Assembly (NCBI GenBank): GCA_046728975.1
Contig: JBKPFU010000113.1
Coordinates: 1-34,575 of the forward strand
DNA: 34,575 nt
From: JBKPFU01 sp046728975
GTDB lineage: Bacteria; Actinomycetota; Thermoleophilia; Gaiellales; Gaiellaceae
Reading direction: 5' to 3'
Shown: piece after piece, positions 22,328-31,705 of the stretch
How the letters are laid out: every line of letters starts with the position of its first letter
Numbering within the stretch: the stretch's first letter is position 1
Notes under the pieces: generated by a model
Seen by the model: only the letters and a program-made list of their open reading frames with translations
Told to the model about the DNA's origin: nothing
The model's database searches: none
Position numbers and translations under genes: made by a program

Positions 22328-23479
22328 GTGGCCCGCTCGGTGATCGTTTCCGCTGTGAGGACGCCGTTCGGCAAGCTCGGCGGCGGCCTAGCCGACCACG
22401 AGGCGACGGAGCTCGGCGCGATCGCGATCCGCGCGGCGCTCGACCGCGTGGAGATCGAGAACGACGAGGTCGAGTACGTGATCATGGGACAGGTTCTTCA
22501 GGGCGGAGCGGGCCAGGCGCCCGCTCGTCAGGCGGCGGTCGGAGCCGGTCTTCCGATCGAGGTTCCGGCGGACACGATCAACAAGGTCTGCGCCTCGTCG
22601 ATCCGCGCGGTCGAGATGGCCGACCAGATGATCCGGGCCGGCGACCACAAGGTGATCGTCGCCGGCGGCATGGAGTCGATGTCGAACGCGCCGTACGCGC
22701 TCAAAAAGGCGCGCTTCGGCTACCGGCTCGGTGACGGGACGCTGATCGACCTGATGACGCACGACGGGCTCACGTCGACCTTCGACAAGCGCCACATGGT
22801 GCAGCAGGCGTCGTTCGTGGCGCGCGAACTCGGGATCTCGCGTGAGGACCAGGACAAGTGGGCTCTTCGCTCGCACGAGCGGGCAGTCAAGGCGATCGAC
22901 GAGGGCCGCTTCGCCGACGAGATCGTCTCGGTCGACGGCGTGGCCGTGGACGAGGGGCCGCGGCGCGACACCTCGATCGAGGCGCTGGCGAAGCTGAAGC
23001 CGGTCTTCGACCCCGAGGGCACGACGACCGCCGGCAACGCTCCCGGAGTGAACGACGGCGCCTCGGCGCTCGTCGTTACAAGCGAGGAGTTCGCCAAGGA
23101 ACGCGGCCTCGAGGTGCTCGCGACGATCCTCGCGGAGGGCTACGTCGCCGACGAGTTCGCCTACCTCGCGCGGACGCCCGCGAAGGCCGGCAAGCAGGCG
23201 CTCGAGAAGGCGGGGAAGACGATCGACGACGTCGAGCGGGTGGAGCTGAACGAAGCGTTCTCCTCCGTCGTCCTGAACTCCACCGCGATGCTCGGCGCCG
23301 ACCCCGACAGCGTGAACGTGAACGGCGGGGCCGTCGCGCTCGGGCATCCGATCGGGGCGTCGGGCGGCCGGATCCTCGGGACGATGATCTACGAGCTCCG
23401 CCGAAACGGCGGCGGGCTCGGCCTCGCAGCGATCTGCTCCGGCGGCGGCCAGGGCGACGCGCTGCTGATCGAAGTCTAG
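22328..23479 (+). CDS. Acetyl-CoA acetyltransferase (thiolase)
   Basis: 383 residues, GTG start 6 bases after TACCCT (leaderless). Catalytic residues are visible: nucleophile Cys88 (INKVCASSIRA), His340 (ALGHPIGASGGR) and Cys370 (AICSGGGQGDA). N-terminal RTPFGKLGGGL and GQVLQGGAGQAPARQAA are typical of degradative/biosynthetic thiolases of the AtoB type. It either joins two acetyl-CoA or cleaves 3-ketoacyl-CoA. It fits with the 3-hydroxyacyl-CoA dehydrogenase and enoyl-CoA hydratase further along the window. The stop overlaps the converging gene in a shared CTAG. Confidence 0.96.
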   Translation: MARSVIVSAVRTPFGKLGGGLADHEATELGAIAIRAALDRVEIENDEVEYVIMGQVLQGGAGQAPARQAAVGAGLPIEVPADTINKVCASSIRAVEMADQMIRAGDHKVIVAGGMESMSNAPYALKKARFGYRLGDGTLIDLMTHDGLTSTFDKRHMVQQASFVARELGISREDQDKWALRSHERAVKAIDEGRFADEIVSVDGVAVDEGPRRDTSIEALAKLKPVFDPEGTTTAGNAPGVNDGASALVVTSEEFAKERGLEVLATILAEGYVADEFAYLARTPAKAGKQALEKAGKTIDDVERVELNEAFSSVVLNSTAMLGADPDSVNVNGGAVALGHPIGASGGRILGTMIYELRRNGGGLGLAAICSGGGQGDALLIEV

Positions 23480-23982
23480 GTCCTCTGTTCGCGCTCGCGG
23501 ATCACCTCGAGCGTCTGTCGAAGTGCCGGGAGCTGTGCAACGTCCTTCGGTCGGTTCGACGCGGCTTTCATCCGAATGATGTCGCGAAGTGAGGCGAGAG
23601 AGACCCTGATACCGCGGATTTCGTGCTCGACGGCGTCGCGCCGAATATCGTCATACCCTCGGGTCCCTGCCGGCTGAAACACGAGATCGAGAGGACCGGC
23701 GTTCGTCGACAGCGTCCAGACGTCGGAATGCGCGAGCATCCGCGCATTGATTGGAAACGCCACGCGCTCGCCGGGGACTCGGAGGTGCGCGTCGAGCTCA
23801 TGCAACGCTCGCGTAAGCCGCTCCAGGTTGTCGGAATCTTTCGCCGGTGTGACATCCAAGTCGGCGGTCGTGAGGGGGTAGCCCTGCACCACGCCGGAGA
23901 ACGCGCCGATCACGACGAAGCGGACCTCGTGACGCGTCAGCACTTCGAGTGCGCGAATCGGATCAAACGCGGGCAGCGTCAG
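23476..23982 (-). CDS. Nucleotidyltransferase-fold protein, possible toxin partner of the XRE gene
   Basis: The frame from GTG 23943 gives 155 residues, but homologous-looking sequence (LPAFDPIRALEVL) continues upstream to a CTG at 23982 that overlaps the TGA of the XRE gene as CTGA; 168 residues result. The core VRFVVIGAFSGVVQGYPLTTADLDVTPA matches the nucleotidyltransferase pattern (G-[GA]-x...DLD), as in AbiEii/DUF6036-like proteins. The C-terminus has LRDIIRMKAASNRPKDVAQLPAL, also typical. It may transfer a nucleotide to RNA or protein. Start codon uncertain. Confidence 0.75.
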   Translation of the reverse strand: MTLPAFDPIRALEVLTRHEVRFVVIGAFSGVVQGYPLTTADLDVTPAKDSDNLERLTRALHELDAHLRVPGERVAFPINARMLAHSDVWTLSTNAGPLDLVFQPAGTRGYDDIRRDAVEHEIRGIRVSLASLRDIIRMKAASNRPKDVAQLPALRQTLEVIREREQRT

Positions 23983-24284
23983 GCGGCGCTCAGCTCCCGA
24001 TAGAGCTCCTGGCGGCGGAGCGCGTGCTCGACGCGCTCATCAGGCGTGAGCTCGAGATACTCCGTGATGTCGGCGAGATAGGAGTCGTCGTAGTTGGCCA
24101 GGCCGAAGGTCAGCTCGAGCCCGCAGGCGCGGATCAGCTCGCGCAGGGTCTCCAGGCTGGGGCGCGCCTCGCCGCGCTCCCAGCGGCTGATCATCGACTG
24201 CGGTTTGCCCGCGCGGCGGCCGAGCTCGGCCTGCGTGAGGCCGGCTCGGAGACGCGCTTCGCGAAGAAGATCAGCACTGATCAT
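23979..24284 (-). CDS. XRE-family helix-turn-helix protein (possible antitoxin)
   Basis: 101 residues from ATG 24284; a TTG at 24302 would add six residues. The HTH (about 10-60) reads LREARLRAGLTQAELGRRAGKPQSMISRWERGEARPSLETLRELIRACG. The C-terminal part ends in EYLELTPDERVEHALRRQELYREL, a helix often seen in antitoxin-like partners of nucleotidyltransferases. The gene overlaps its partner by 4 bases (CTGA). TACTAT, about 9 bases upstream of the ATG, could be a -10. Confidence 0.85.
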   Translation of the reverse strand: MISADLLREARLRAGLTQAELGRRAGKPQSMISRWERGEARPSLETLRELIRACGLELTFGLANYDDSYLADITEYLELTPDERVEHALRRQELYRELSAA

Positions 24285-24338
24285 GCATAAAGGATAGTAC
24301 AAAAAAGTGGTTTACCCGCCCAGGGTTAGGGTCTCGGA

Positions 24339-25169
24339 ATGCGCTTCGGACACGTGCTGGTGGTTGGTGCCGGCCAGATGGGTGGCGGCATCGCACAGGT
24401 CGTCGCCGCGTCGGGCCGGCGCGTTTCGGTGCACGACGCGCAGCCCGGCGCGACCGACCGCGCCGTGGAGGTGATGCGGAAGAGCCTCACCAAGTTGGCC
24501 GAGAAGGGAGGCCCCCAGCCGGAGGAGGTGCTCGCGCGCGTCGAACCGGTCGGCGACCTGGTCGAAGCGGACCTGATGGTGGAGGCGGTCGTCGAGGACG
24601 CATCCGTGAAGGAGGATGTGTTCCGTCGCGCGGACGGCGTCCTTCCCGATGAGGCGATCCTCGCCTCGAATACTTCGTCGATCCCGATCTCTTCCCTCGC
24701 GGCAGCCACGAACCGGCCGGGCCGCGTGATCGGGATGCATTTCTTCAACCCGGTGCCCGTGCTTCAACTGGTCGAGGTTGTGCGCGGCCGTGAGACGTCG
24801 GACGAGACGGCCGACGCGATCACCGAGCTTGCGCGCGACCTGGGCAAAACGCCTGCCGTCGCCAACGACTTCCCAGGCTTCGTCTCGAATCGAATCCTGA
24901 TGCCCTACATCAACGAGGCCGTCTGGGCGCTGAACGACGGCGTCGCCGAGCCGGAGGCGATCGACACGATCGCGAAGCTCGGCTTCAACCACCCGATGGG
25001 ACCGCTGGCGCTGGCCGACCTGATCGGACTGGACACGTGCGTCGCAATCATGGAGGTCTTGCACGAGGGGCTCGGCGACGACAAGTATGCGCCTTGCCCA
25101 TTGCTGAAAAGGTACGTCGACCAGGGGAGGGTCGGGCGCAAGTCCGGTCGCGGTTTCTACATCTATTGA
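24339..25169 (+). CDS. 3-hydroxyacyl-CoA (3-hydroxybutyryl-CoA) dehydrogenase
   Basis: 276 residues. ATG lies 6 bases after TAGGGT, so it is probably leaderless. The NAD-binding motif VVGAGQMGGGIAQVVAASG and the conserved IASNTSSIPIS and GMHFFNPVPVLQLVEVV (catalytic His) are present, then NDFPGFVSNRILMPYINEAVW in the C-terminal dimerisation domain. It oxidises 3-hydroxyacyl-CoA to 3-ketoacyl-CoA with NAD+. A single-function protein of normal length, not fused to a hydratase. It is paired functionally with the thiolase 860 bases upstream. Confidence 0.96.
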   Translation: MRFGHVLVVGAGQMGGGIAQVVAASGRRVSVHDAQPGATDRAVEVMRKSLTKLAEKGGPQPEEVLARVEPVGDLVEADLMVEAVVEDASVKEDVFRRADGVLPDEAILASNTSSIPISSLAAATNRPGRVIGMHFFNPVPVLQLVEVVRGRETSDETADAITELARDLGKTPAVANDFPGFVSNRILMPYINEAVWALNDGVAEPEAIDTIAKLGFNHPMGPLALADLIGLDTCVAIMEVLHEGLGDDKYAPCPLLKRYVDQGRVGRKSGRGFYIY

Positions 25170-25178
25170 GGAGCAGTC

Positions 25179-25190
25179 ACCCTTAAGGGT
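25179..25190. repeat. 12-bp perfect palindrome downstream of hydroxyacyl-CoA dehydrogenase
   Basis: ACCCTTAAGGGT is fully self-complementary and lies 10 bases after the stop of the dehydrogenase gene and about 55 bases before the HD-GYP gene. It may be a regulator site or a weak mRNA 3' structure; there is no U-tract. Confidence 0.3.
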
Positions 25191-25244
25191 TAGGCCGCAC
25201 GGGCCGAATAGAGTCGGGAGCACTCCAAGCCGTCGGAGGTTGCT

Positions 25245-26312
25245 TTGCGCCTTTTGCTGGTCGATGACGATCCGGGCTTCCGGGCCCTCCTGCAGGCGAC
25301 CTTCCAGGCTGTCGACGTGGAGCTGAACGAGGCGGACAACGCCGCATCGGCCGCGGCGGCGATCGCGTCCCACCGGCCCGACGTCGTCGTGCTGGACGTG
25401 AGCATGCCCGGGATGGACGGCATCGCCTTCTGCACGAAGCTCAAGCGCGATCCGCGGACCCGCGACATCCCCGTCGTCGTCCTTTCCGGCTCCGACGGGG
25501 GTTCGGACGAGGCGGCCAAGGGCGCGGGAGCCGAGGTCTTTCTGCGCAAGCCGTTCAGCCCGCTCGAGCTCCTCGCCGTGGTCGAGCGCCTCGCCGGCGG
25601 CCTGTACGGCGTCCCGTTCCGCGCATCGAAGAAGACGGAGCCGGACGAGCAGCTCCTGCTCTACGCGCGCGACCTGCGCCACCTGCTCGGCATCGAGCGC
25701 GGCCAGCGGGTGCTCCTTCAGAGCGCCTACAGAGAGACCGTCGCCGCGTTGGCCACCGCACTCGAGGCGAAGGACTTCGGCACCGGCGCGCATTCGCAGC
25801 GTGTGCAGCGCTATGCCGTCGAGCTTTCCGGGGCGGTCGAGCCGAGGCTCGTCGAGGACCCCAGCACGGAGTTCGGCTTCATCCTCCACGACGCCGGCAA
25901 GATGGCGATCCCGGACGCGATCCTGCAGAAGCCGGGGCCGCTTACCGAGGCCGAGCGCGAACAGATGGAGACCCACGCAGAGCTCGGCGAGCAGATGCTG
26001 ACCGGAATCGCGTTCCTGCACGGGGAAGGGCTCCGGGTCGTGCGATCGCACCACGAGCGCTGGGACGGGAAGGGCTACCCGGACGGCTTGGCCGGGACAG
26101 ACATCCCGCTAGGGGCACGGGTGTTCGCGGTCGCCGACACGCTCGATGCGATGACCAGCGAGCGGCCCTACCGCAAGGGGATGAGCTGGGCCGCCGCAGG
26201 CCGCGAGATCGTGAACGAGGCGAACGCTCAATTCGACCCGGCGGTCGTCAATGCGTTCCAGGCGCGCGAGCGGCAGCTCCGGGCGATCCGGCGCGAATTC
26301 GTGGCCGCTTAG
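25245..26312 (+). CDS. Response regulator with HD-GYP phosphodiesterase domain
   Basis: 355 residues, TTG start with GGAGG 5 bases upstream. Residues 1-120 are a receiver domain: acidic pair in LLLVDDDPGF, phosphoacceptor Asp51 (VVVLDVSMPG) and Lys in LRKPF. Residues about 165-345 are an HD-GYP domain: HD pair His215-Asp216 (ILHDAGKMAIPD), HHE at 269-271 and GKGYP around 276, then FAVADTLDAMTSERPYR. All metal ligands appear intact, so it should hydrolyse cyclic di-GMP. No sensor kinase gene is adjacent; it is an orphan regulator in this window. Confidence 0.95.
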   Translation: MRLLLVDDDPGFRALLQATFQAVDVELNEADNAASAAAAIASHRPDVVVLDVSMPGMDGIAFCTKLKRDPRTRDIPVVVLSGSDGGSDEAAKGAGAEVFLRKPFSPLELLAVVERLAGGLYGVPFRASKKTEPDEQLLLYARDLRHLLGIERGQRVLLQSAYRETVAALATALEAKDFGTGAHSQRVQRYAVELSGAVEPRLVEDPSTEFGFILHDAGKMAIPDAILQKPGPLTEAEREQMETHAELGEQMLTGIAFLHGEGLRVVRSHHERWDGKGYPDGLAGTDIPLGARVFAVADTLDAMTSERPYRKGMSWAAAGREIVNEANAQFDPAVVNAFQARERQLRAIRREFVAA

Positions 26313-26316
26313 AGCG

Positions 26317-26745
26317 CTACACCGGTGGCGGCGGTGGCGGTCCGCCCCGGGCCCCGGTCTGGTGCCAGAGCACGATCTTTCCGTCCTTGACCTTCATGAC
26401 GGTTGTCGTCCGCTCGCCCGGCCCGTCGCACTTGCTCGTCCCGCGGTCGCCGAGGACGAAGGTCGCGGTGACCGTATCTCCCGCGGTGGAGACGTGGACG
26501 ATCTTTCCCGAGCATGGAAGCGCCGCGTTCCACGCCACCGCCTGCTGGTGCGTTTCGAGCGTCAGAACGGCGCCGGGTTGGATGACCTCCGCGCCGCGGG
26601 CGAACAGCTTCGCGGCCGTCTCGTTGTCGTCGTTGTTCAGGGCATGGCTCCATGCCCTGACCACGCTCTCCGGCGACGGGGAATTGCCTCCACAGCCGCC
26701 GAGGACGAGCGCAAGCACTAGCACGAGCGCGAGGCGGGAGCGCAA
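26317..26745 (-). CDS. NTF2-like lipoprotein
   Basis: 142 residues from TTG 26745; the longer frame upstream is the antisense of the acyl-CoA dehydrogenase gene. A lipoprotein signal peptide RSRLALVLVLALVLGGCGGN ends in the lipobox LGGC, so the mature protein is lipid-anchored. The domain following (PESVVRAWSHALNNDDNETAAKLFA...) looks like an NTF2/SnoaL-like fold. Two further cysteines (LPCSG, SKCDG) could form a disulfide. It ends in a Pro run. Function unknown. The stop is 4 bases from the converging HD-GYP stop. Confidence 0.72.
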   Translation of the reverse strand: MRSRLALVLVLALVLGGCGGNSPSPESVVRAWSHALNNDDNETAAKLFARGAEVIQPGAVLTLETHQQAVAWNAALPCSGKIVHVSTAGDTVTATFVLGDRGTSKCDGPGERTTTVMKVKDGKIVLWHQTGARGGPPPPPPV

Positions 26746-26755
26746 ACCGCGCAGG

Positions 26756-26763
26756 ACTATAGT
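26756..26763. promoter_or_regulatory. Palindromic ACTATAGT used as -10 in both directions
   Basis: The 8-bp palindrome ACTATAGT contains TATAGT on both strands. On the plus strand it ends 7 bases before the acyl-CoA dehydrogenase GTG (26771), and on the minus strand 10 bases before the lipoprotein TTG (26745). The only 25 bases between the two divergent start codons contain this element, so both genes must share it. Confidence 0.6.
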
Positions 26764-26770
26764 GGCGCCC

Positions 26771-27934
<1,164 letters not shown>

Positions 27935-27939
27935 TTACG

Positions 27940-28509
27940 GTGAGGCCGCGGCGGAGCGACGAGCCGGTCCGGCTGACGCGCATCTACACGCGCGGCGGCG
28001 ACCGCGGCGAGACGAGTCTCGGCGACGGGGCCCGCGTCCCGAAGACCGACGCCCGCGTCGAGGCGATGGGGCAAGTCGACGAGCTGAACTCCTTGGTCGG
28101 CTGGGTGCGCGCGGCAGGGGGCCGCTCCGATGACCTCCTGGGGCGGGTGCAGAACGAGCTCTTCGACCTCGGTGCGGATCTCGCGACTCCGGAATCCGAA
28201 GGTCGTGAGCGGCTTCGCCTGACGCAAGAGCTGATCGACCGGCTCGAGGCCGAGTGCGACGCGCTGAACGAGACGCTCGAGCCGTTGAAGTCGTTCGTGT
28301 TGCCCGGCGGAGCCGAAGCCGCCGCGCGGCTGTTCGTCGCGCGCGCCGTCTGCCGGCGTGCCGAACGCAGCGTCTTGCGGGTGAACGAGGTTAATCCACT
28401 GCTGGCCGTCTACCTCAACCGGCTCTCAGACCTGCTGTTCATCCTCGCCCGCACGGCGAACGCGGGCGGCGGAGACGAGATCCTCTGGAAGCCAGGGGGT
28501 TCGCCCTAG
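27940..28509 (+). CDS. Cob(I)alamin adenosyltransferase, PduO type
   Basis: 189 residues from GTG 27940. The ATP-binding N-terminus RIYTRGGDRGETSLGDGARVPK, then VDELNSLVGWVRA and the helix CRRAERSVLRVNE..NPLLAVYLNRLSDLLFILAR match PduO/MMAB-type enzymes. It transfers adenosyl from ATP to cob(I)alamin, producing the adenosylcobalamin that methylmalonyl-CoA mutase needs. The mutase catalytic subunit gene lies 57 bases downstream, so the context agrees. Confidence 0.96.
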   Translation: MRPRRSDEPVRLTRIYTRGGDRGETSLGDGARVPKTDARVEAMGQVDELNSLVGWVRAAGGRSDDLLGRVQNELFDLGADLATPESEGRERLRLTQELIDRLEAECDALNETLEPLKSFVLPGGAEAAARLFVARAVCRRAERSVLRVNEVNPLLAVYLNRLSDLLFILARTANAGGGDEILWKPGGSP

Positions 28510-28566
28510 CAGCGTTCGCGCACCAACCGCCGCCCATGGAAGGGATGGAACCGGCAGAATCCGTCC

Positions 28567-30234
28567 GTGGCGACGACCGAAGACCGCCCGGAGCTCGGAG
28601 GGACGGAGGAATGGAAGCGCGAGCTCTACCAGGCTGCGCCCGAACGCCAGGGCGAGCTCTTCTCGACGATCTCAGGTCTCGAGAACGAGCCGCTCTACTC
28701 GCCTGACAACGTCGCGCTGGATTACGACCGCGACCTCGGGTACCCCGGCGTCTACCCCTTCACCCGCGGCGTCTACCCCTCGATGTACCGCGGGCGCCTG
28801 TGGACGATGCGCCAGTTCGCGGGCTTCGGCACCGCCGAGGAGACGAACGAGCGTTTTCGCTACCTGCTCGAGCACGGGCAGACCGGCCTCTCCACGGCGT
28901 TCGACATGCCGACGCTGATGGGCTACGACTCCGACCACGTGCGCTCGCTCGGCGAGGTGGGCCGTGAGGGCGTCGCGATCGACTCACTGGCGGATATGGA
29001 GACGCTGTTCGCGGGAATCCCGCTGGCGGACGTCTCCACCTCGATGACGATCAACGGCCCGGCGGCGATGCTGCTCGCCTTCTACGTCTGCGTCGCGGAG
29101 GAACAGGGGGTCGACCGCCGCGTGCTCCGCGGAACGATTCAGACGGACATTCTCAAGGAGTACATCGCGCAGAAGGAATGGATCTTCCCGCCCGAGCCGT
29201 CGATGCGACTCGTGACGGACATGGTCGAGTTCTGCGCACGCGAGCTGCCCCGCTGGCACCCGATCTCGATCTCCGGCTACCACATCCGGGAGGCCGGCTC
29301 CAACGCCGTCCAGGAGCTCGCCTTCACGCTCGCGAACGGCTTCGCCTACGTCGACGCCGCGCTCCAGCGCGGGCTCGACGTCGACGAGTTCGCGCCGCGC
29401 CTCTCGTTCTTCTTCAACGCCCACATCGATTTCTTCGAGGAGATCGCCAAGTACCGCGCGGCGCGGCGGATCTGGGCGCGGGAGCTGCGCGAGCGCTACG
29501 GCGCGAAAAACCCCCGGTCGTGGCTGTTGCGCTTCCACACGCAGACGGCCGGCGTCTCGCTGACGGCGCAGCAGCCGGAGGTGAACATCGTTCGGACCGC
29601 GCTCGAGGCGTTCGCGGCCGTCCTCGGAGGGACCCAGTCGCTGCACACGAACTCGTTCGACGAGGCCCTCGCGCTGCCGACGGAGGACGCGGTCCGGATC
29701 GCGCTGCGCACGCAGCAGGTGATCGCGCACGAGACCGGGGTCGTGAACACGATCGACCCGCTCGGGGGCTCGTACTTCCTCGAGGACCTGACGACCCGCC
29801 TCGAGCGCGAGGCCTACGACTATTTCGCGCGGATCGAGAAGCTCGGGGGCGTCATCCCGGCGATCAAGGAAAACTTCTTCCAGCGCGAGATCGCGGACGC
29901 CTCCTTCCGTTACCAGCACGAGCTCGAACAGAGGCAGCGGGTCGTCGTCGGCGTCAATCGCTACACCCTCGAAGAAGACACGCCCGTCGAGATCCTGCGC
30001 ATCGATCCGGCGCTCGAGGAGAAGCAGATCGGGCGTGTCCAGTCGTTCCGAGAGCAGCGCGACTCGGGCAAGGCGGAGGCTGCGATCGCGCGGCTCAAAG
30101 CTGCCGGCTCACGTGAGGACGAGAACTTGATGCCGGTCCTGATCGACGCCGCGCGCGAGCGCGTGACGCTCGGCGAGATGTGCGACGCGCTGCGCGAGGT
30201 GTGGGGGACGTGGCGCGAGACGCCCGTCTTCTGA
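28567..30234 (+). CDS. Methylmalonyl-CoA mutase, catalytic subunit (split type)
   Basis: 555 residues, GTG 6 bases after CAGAAT. It contains the TIM-barrel substrate domain only: YPFTRGVYPSMYRGRLWTMRQFAGFGTAEETNERF, GLSTAFDMPTLMGYDSDH, TSMTINGPAAM, GTIQTDILKEY, SISGYHIREAGSNA and GGTQSLHTNSFDEAL are hallmarks. There is no cobalamin-binding domain; this is supplied by the 131-residue product at 32422. The enzyme interconverts (R)-methylmalonyl-CoA and succinyl-CoA. The two-gene organisation resembles archaeal and some actinobacterial mutases rather than the 700-residue bacterial fusion. Confidence 0.96.
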   Translation: MATTEDRPELGGTEEWKRELYQAAPERQGELFSTISGLENEPLYSPDNVALDYDRDLGYPGVYPFTRGVYPSMYRGRLWTMRQFAGFGTAEETNERFRYLLEHGQTGLSTAFDMPTLMGYDSDHVRSLGEVGREGVAIDSLADMETLFAGIPLADVSTSMTINGPAAMLLAFYVCVAEEQGVDRRVLRGTIQTDILKEYIAQKEWIFPPEPSMRLVTDMVEFCARELPRWHPISISGYHIREAGSNAVQELAFTLANGFAYVDAALQRGLDVDEFAPRLSFFFNAHIDFFEEIAKYRAARRIWARELRERYGAKNPRSWLLRFHTQTAGVSLTAQQPEVNIVRTALEAFAAVLGGTQSLHTNSFDEALALPTEDAVRIALRTQQVIAHETGVVNTIDPLGGSYFLEDLTTRLEREAYDYFARIEKLGGVIPAIKENFFQREIADASFRYQHELEQRQRVVVGVNRYTLEEDTPVEILRIDPALEEKQIGRVQSFREQRDSGKAEAAIARLKAAGSREDENLMPVLIDAARERVTLGEMCDALREVWGTWRETPVF

Positions 30235-30297
30235 GTTACACGACCGGACCTAGACGCGACTAACCGAAGTCGAAAAAGCTCGTCTATTCTGAGTGGC

Positions 30298-30879
30298 GTG
30301 AGCTCTGTTCAAGGCATCCTGACCTCGCGAAGGGTCAATCGTTGGCTGCCGTGGGTCGCAGGGCTCGTACTGGCGGCCGGCGTCATCGCGTTCCTCGCGG
30401 TCTACTTCAGCAACACCGCGGAATCGACGAGCACGCCGCTCGAGAAGGCGCCCGCCTACGTGCCGAAGCAGGAGAAGTCGGTGCCGATCAGCCGCGCGCA
30501 GCGTGAGCTCGCCGGGAAGTTCATTCTCGCTGCGGTGATGCGCAAGGATCCCGTGCAGGCGTACAAGCTGAGCGGCCCGGAGATCCGCCAGGGCGAGACC
30601 CTCAAGGAATGGATCCGGGACTGGAAGAACCCGAACGTGGGCGTTCCGATCGTTCCGTACACCGTGCCCCTCGACAAGGCGCCGATGCGCGTCGATACGT
30701 CGACGAAAAACGAGGCCGTGCTCGAGGTGATCTTGATCCCCAAGAACGCCGACGCCTCCCAGACGACGCAGTTCTGGCTCGGTATGAATGCCTTCGGCAA
30801 GGGCAAGAACCGCCACTGGCTCGTCAACTACTGGGCTCCGAGCACCCGGCCGAGCGTTCCCATCGACCAGGGCAAGTAG
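30298..30879 (+). CDS. Membrane-anchored protein of unknown function (tandem paralogue 1)
   Basis: 193 residues, GTG 7 bases after TATTCT (30285-30290), apparently leaderless. A basic N-terminus (TSRRVNRW) precedes one transmembrane helix (about 17-37), a Ser/Thr/Pro linker and an outside-facing domain. That domain carries LAGKFILAAVMRKDPVQAYKL and ends with MNAFGKGKNRHWLVNYWAP. The last motif is shared with the next gene, as is the overall layout, so both belong to one NTF2-like-looking family I cannot name. Located just behind the methylmalonyl-CoA mutase gene, without a clear functional link. Confidence 0.75.
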   Translation: MSSVQGILTSRRVNRWLPWVAGLVLAAGVIAFLAVYFSNTAESTSTPLEKAPAYVPKQEKSVPISRAQRELAGKFILAAVMRKDPVQAYKLSGPEIRQGETLKEWIRDWKNPNVGVPIVPYTVPLDKAPMRVDTSTKNEAVLEVILIPKNADASQTTQFWLGMNAFGKGKNRHWLVNYWAPSTRPSVPIDQGK

Positions 30880-30916
30880 CCTCGCTGCCGGTGCGCGAGG
30901 CGTCTAACCTGTGAGC

Positions 30917-31705
30917 GTGGGGTTCTTCGCTTCCCCGCGCAGACGCCGCCGGTCGCTGGTCGCCGGGCTGCTGGCCGCCGCCGGCGTGACCGTCGCGCTG
31001 CTGATCGTCTTCGAGCGCAACACGGCGCCGCCGAAGAACGAGAAGCTGACAAACGAGCCGGTCGTCGTGCCGCAGGTGCCCACGACCGTGCAGCAGTCGA
31101 AGTCCAGCCGAGTCCAGGCGCTCCTGGTCGCCGCCCAGTTCGTGCGCACTGCGGTCGCGCGGCAGCACCCGGAGCGCGCCTGGGACATCTCCACGCCCTC
31201 GCTGCGGGCGGGTGATCCGAAGGAGGCGTGGGTCGGCGGGGAGATCCCCGTTCCTCCGTACCCCGTCCAGACCGTCAAGTGGCGGCCCGACTATTCGTAC
31301 AAGAACGCCCTTGGCCTCCAGGTCGCACTGTTCCCGAAGCCGAACACCCAATACAAGCCGATGGTCTTCTTCATCGACATGAAGCGCTTCGGCCAGGGAA
31401 AGCAGGCGCACTGGCTCGTCGACTCGTTTTCGCCGGCGCCCGGCGCGGCATCCTTCGGCATCGCGGCCGGTACCCCGAGCAGCGGCGGCAACGGCCCACT
31501 CGGTAGCGCGGTGGCGCGCGCCCCCGGCGAGTCCGTCCTCAGCGCGAGCTGGCTGCTCGTCCCGATCAGCATCTTCGCGCTCATGCTGCTAATCCCAATC
31601 CTGGTCGCGCTCCGGGGATGGGTGCGCAACCGCCGAGCCGACCGCCTCGCCGGGAAGTCACTCCCGGAGCTCGGTCACTACACGTCCAGCTCCAAGCCGT
31701 CGTAG
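30917..31705 (+). CDS. Membrane protein of unknown function (tandem paralogue 2, extra C-terminal helix)
   Basis: 262 residues from GTG 30917, which lies 6 bases after TAACCT (30905-30910); the GTG at 30911 would directly touch this -10. N-terminal RRRRRSLVAGLLAAAGVTVALLIVF is a membrane helix. The external domain has LLVAAQFVRTAVARQHPERAW and MKRFGQGKQAHWLVDSFSP, matching paralogue 1. A Gly/Ser linker leads to a second helix (about 215-238, LLVPISIFALMLLIPILVAL) and a basic cytoplasmic tail. Its last 28 bases overlap the end of the converging MBL gene. Confidence 0.75.
   Translation: MGFFASPRRRRRSLVAGLLAAAGVTVALLIVFERNTAPPKNEKLTNEPVVVPQVPTTVQQSKSSRVQALLVAAQFVRTAVARQHPERAWDISTPSLRAGDPKEAWVGGEIPVPPYPVQTVKWRPDYSYKNALGLQVALFPKPNTQYKPMVFFIDMKRFGQGKQAHWLVDSFSPAPGAASFGIAAGTPSSGGNGPLGSAVARAPGESVLSASWLLVPISIFALMLLIPILVALRGWVRNRRADRLAGKSLPELGHYTSSSKPS

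Noticed and set aside
24312..26054. Minus-strand open frame of 580 codons opposite the dehydrogenase and HD-GYP genes
   Set aside because: Composition (Arg, Leu, His, Asp) is that of an antisense frame, and both plus-strand genes have clear catalytic motifs.
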